From positions 720,182 to 784,181 of the forward strand of contig CM064552.1 in NCBI GenBank assembly GCA_032716605.1: 64,000 nt of DNA, read 5' to 3'. The stretch is from Paralithodes platypus (lineage: Eukaryota > Arthropoda > Malacostraca > Decapoda > Lithodidae). Every line of letters starts with the position of its first letter. The stretch's first letter is position 1. The notes beneath the pieces are model-generated. The model was given only the letters and a program-made list of their open reading frames with translations, did not search any database and was not told the DNA's origin. Positions 63,502-64,000 of this stretch are shown in pieces. The translations under genes were made by a program, and so were the position numbers.

Positions 63502-64000
63502 CATAACATCGGCTACTGATAGTCAGAATAAACTGCATAACATCGGCTACTGATAGTCAGAATAAACTGCATAACATCGGCTACTGATAGTCAGAATAAA
63601 CTGCATAACATCGGCTACTGATAGTCAGAATAAACTGCATAACATCGGCTACTGATAGTCAGAATAAACTGCATAACATCGGCTACTGATAGTCAGAATA
63701 AACTGCATAACATCGGCTACTGATAGTCAGAATAAACTGCATAACATCGGCTACTGATAGTCAGAATAAACTGCATAACATCGGCTACTGATAGTCAGAA
63801 TAAACTGCATACATCGGCTACTGATAGTCAGAATAAACTGCATAACATCGGCTACTGATAGTCAGAATAAACTGCATAACATCGGCTACTGATAGTCAGA
63901 ATAACCTGCATAACATCGGCTACTGATAGTCAGAATAAACTGCATAACATCGGCTACTGATAGTCAGAATAAACTGCATAACATCGGCTACTGATAGTCA
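63502..64000. repeat. minisatellite, 34 bp x about 15, open-ended
   Basis: The unit is CATAACATCGGCTACTGATA followed by GTCAGAATAAACTG. It corresponds to the P-type right-half motif CACAAAATCGTCTCAATATA with GCTAGAATCCA. Confidence 0.95.

Larger units (their letters stand above)
63015..64000. mobile_element. P-type MITE with nested A-type and minisatellite, runs off window
   Basis: Left end TTGACCCCTTAAGGATCC, then TTCTGGCTAGTATTAGACAA. After the A-type insert, CCACAGATCCTTCGTAACCT matches the P-type right half, which then expands into a 34-bp array. The right end is outside the window. Confidence 0.72.

Overview
This window is eukaryotic repeat DNA, most likely from an arthropod and plausibly a decapod crustacean. 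That placement is an inference. It rests on an eleven-unit TTAGG array (the ancestral arthropod telomere repeat), many short CCTAA runs, heavy microsatellite content, and a mix of gypsy, copia, CR1, RTE-like and Jockey-type retroelements. I found no host gene that I can support. One 96-base cysteine-rich candidate exon near 22.9 kb is listed as speculative. There is no bacterial operon, CRISPR array or rRNA gene.

Layout. Positions 1-6420 hold the 3-prime part of a dead Ty3/gypsy element ending in a 180-bp LTR. It is broken by a SINE (943-1490) and by a 5-prime-truncated LINE (2266-4991) with a 9-bp target duplication. The SINE and the LINE share their 3-prime ends, which makes them a probable SINE/LINE partner pair. 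A 104-bp near-perfect palindrome touches the LTR. From 6.6 to 14.9 kb lie two piggyBac-like MITEs (TTAA target), a Tigger/pogo-like MITE, another TIR element, decayed CR1-like and RTE-like fragments and a second SINE copy. From 14.9 to 19.1 kb lie CCTAA-associated repeats and a truncated Ty1/copia element whose 5-prime side is replaced by GATA repeats.

From 19.6 kb to the end the landscape changes. It is dominated by about 25 copies or fragments of one family of TTAA-flanked non-autonomous elements, here called types A, B and C. All carry the same small hairpin core but have different outer ends. They nest in one another, abut by sharing single TTAA sites, and one sits beside its own duplicated empty target. 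A second TTAA-flanked family (type P, piggyBac-like ends) is interleaved with them. Several long minisatellites have clearly grown out of B-type ends or P-type interiors.

From 32.4 to 42.9 kb lies a TATAA satellite island containing two nearly identical CR1 elements. The second is apparently complete, with an esterase-type ORF1 and an intact endonuclease-reverse transcriptase ORF2. It also contains a third SINE copy. Other notable structures are a TTAGG telomere-type array cradled in an inverted repeat (55665-55893), a 212-bp Tc1-like MITE carrying four nested insertions (28809-30104), and a strand-asymmetric G-rich tract (48840-49735).

Functionally this is a record of transposition. The intact CR1 and the open LINE ORF are the only plausible protein-coding sequences. 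Most other long open frames here are products of tandem repeats whose units lack stop codons.
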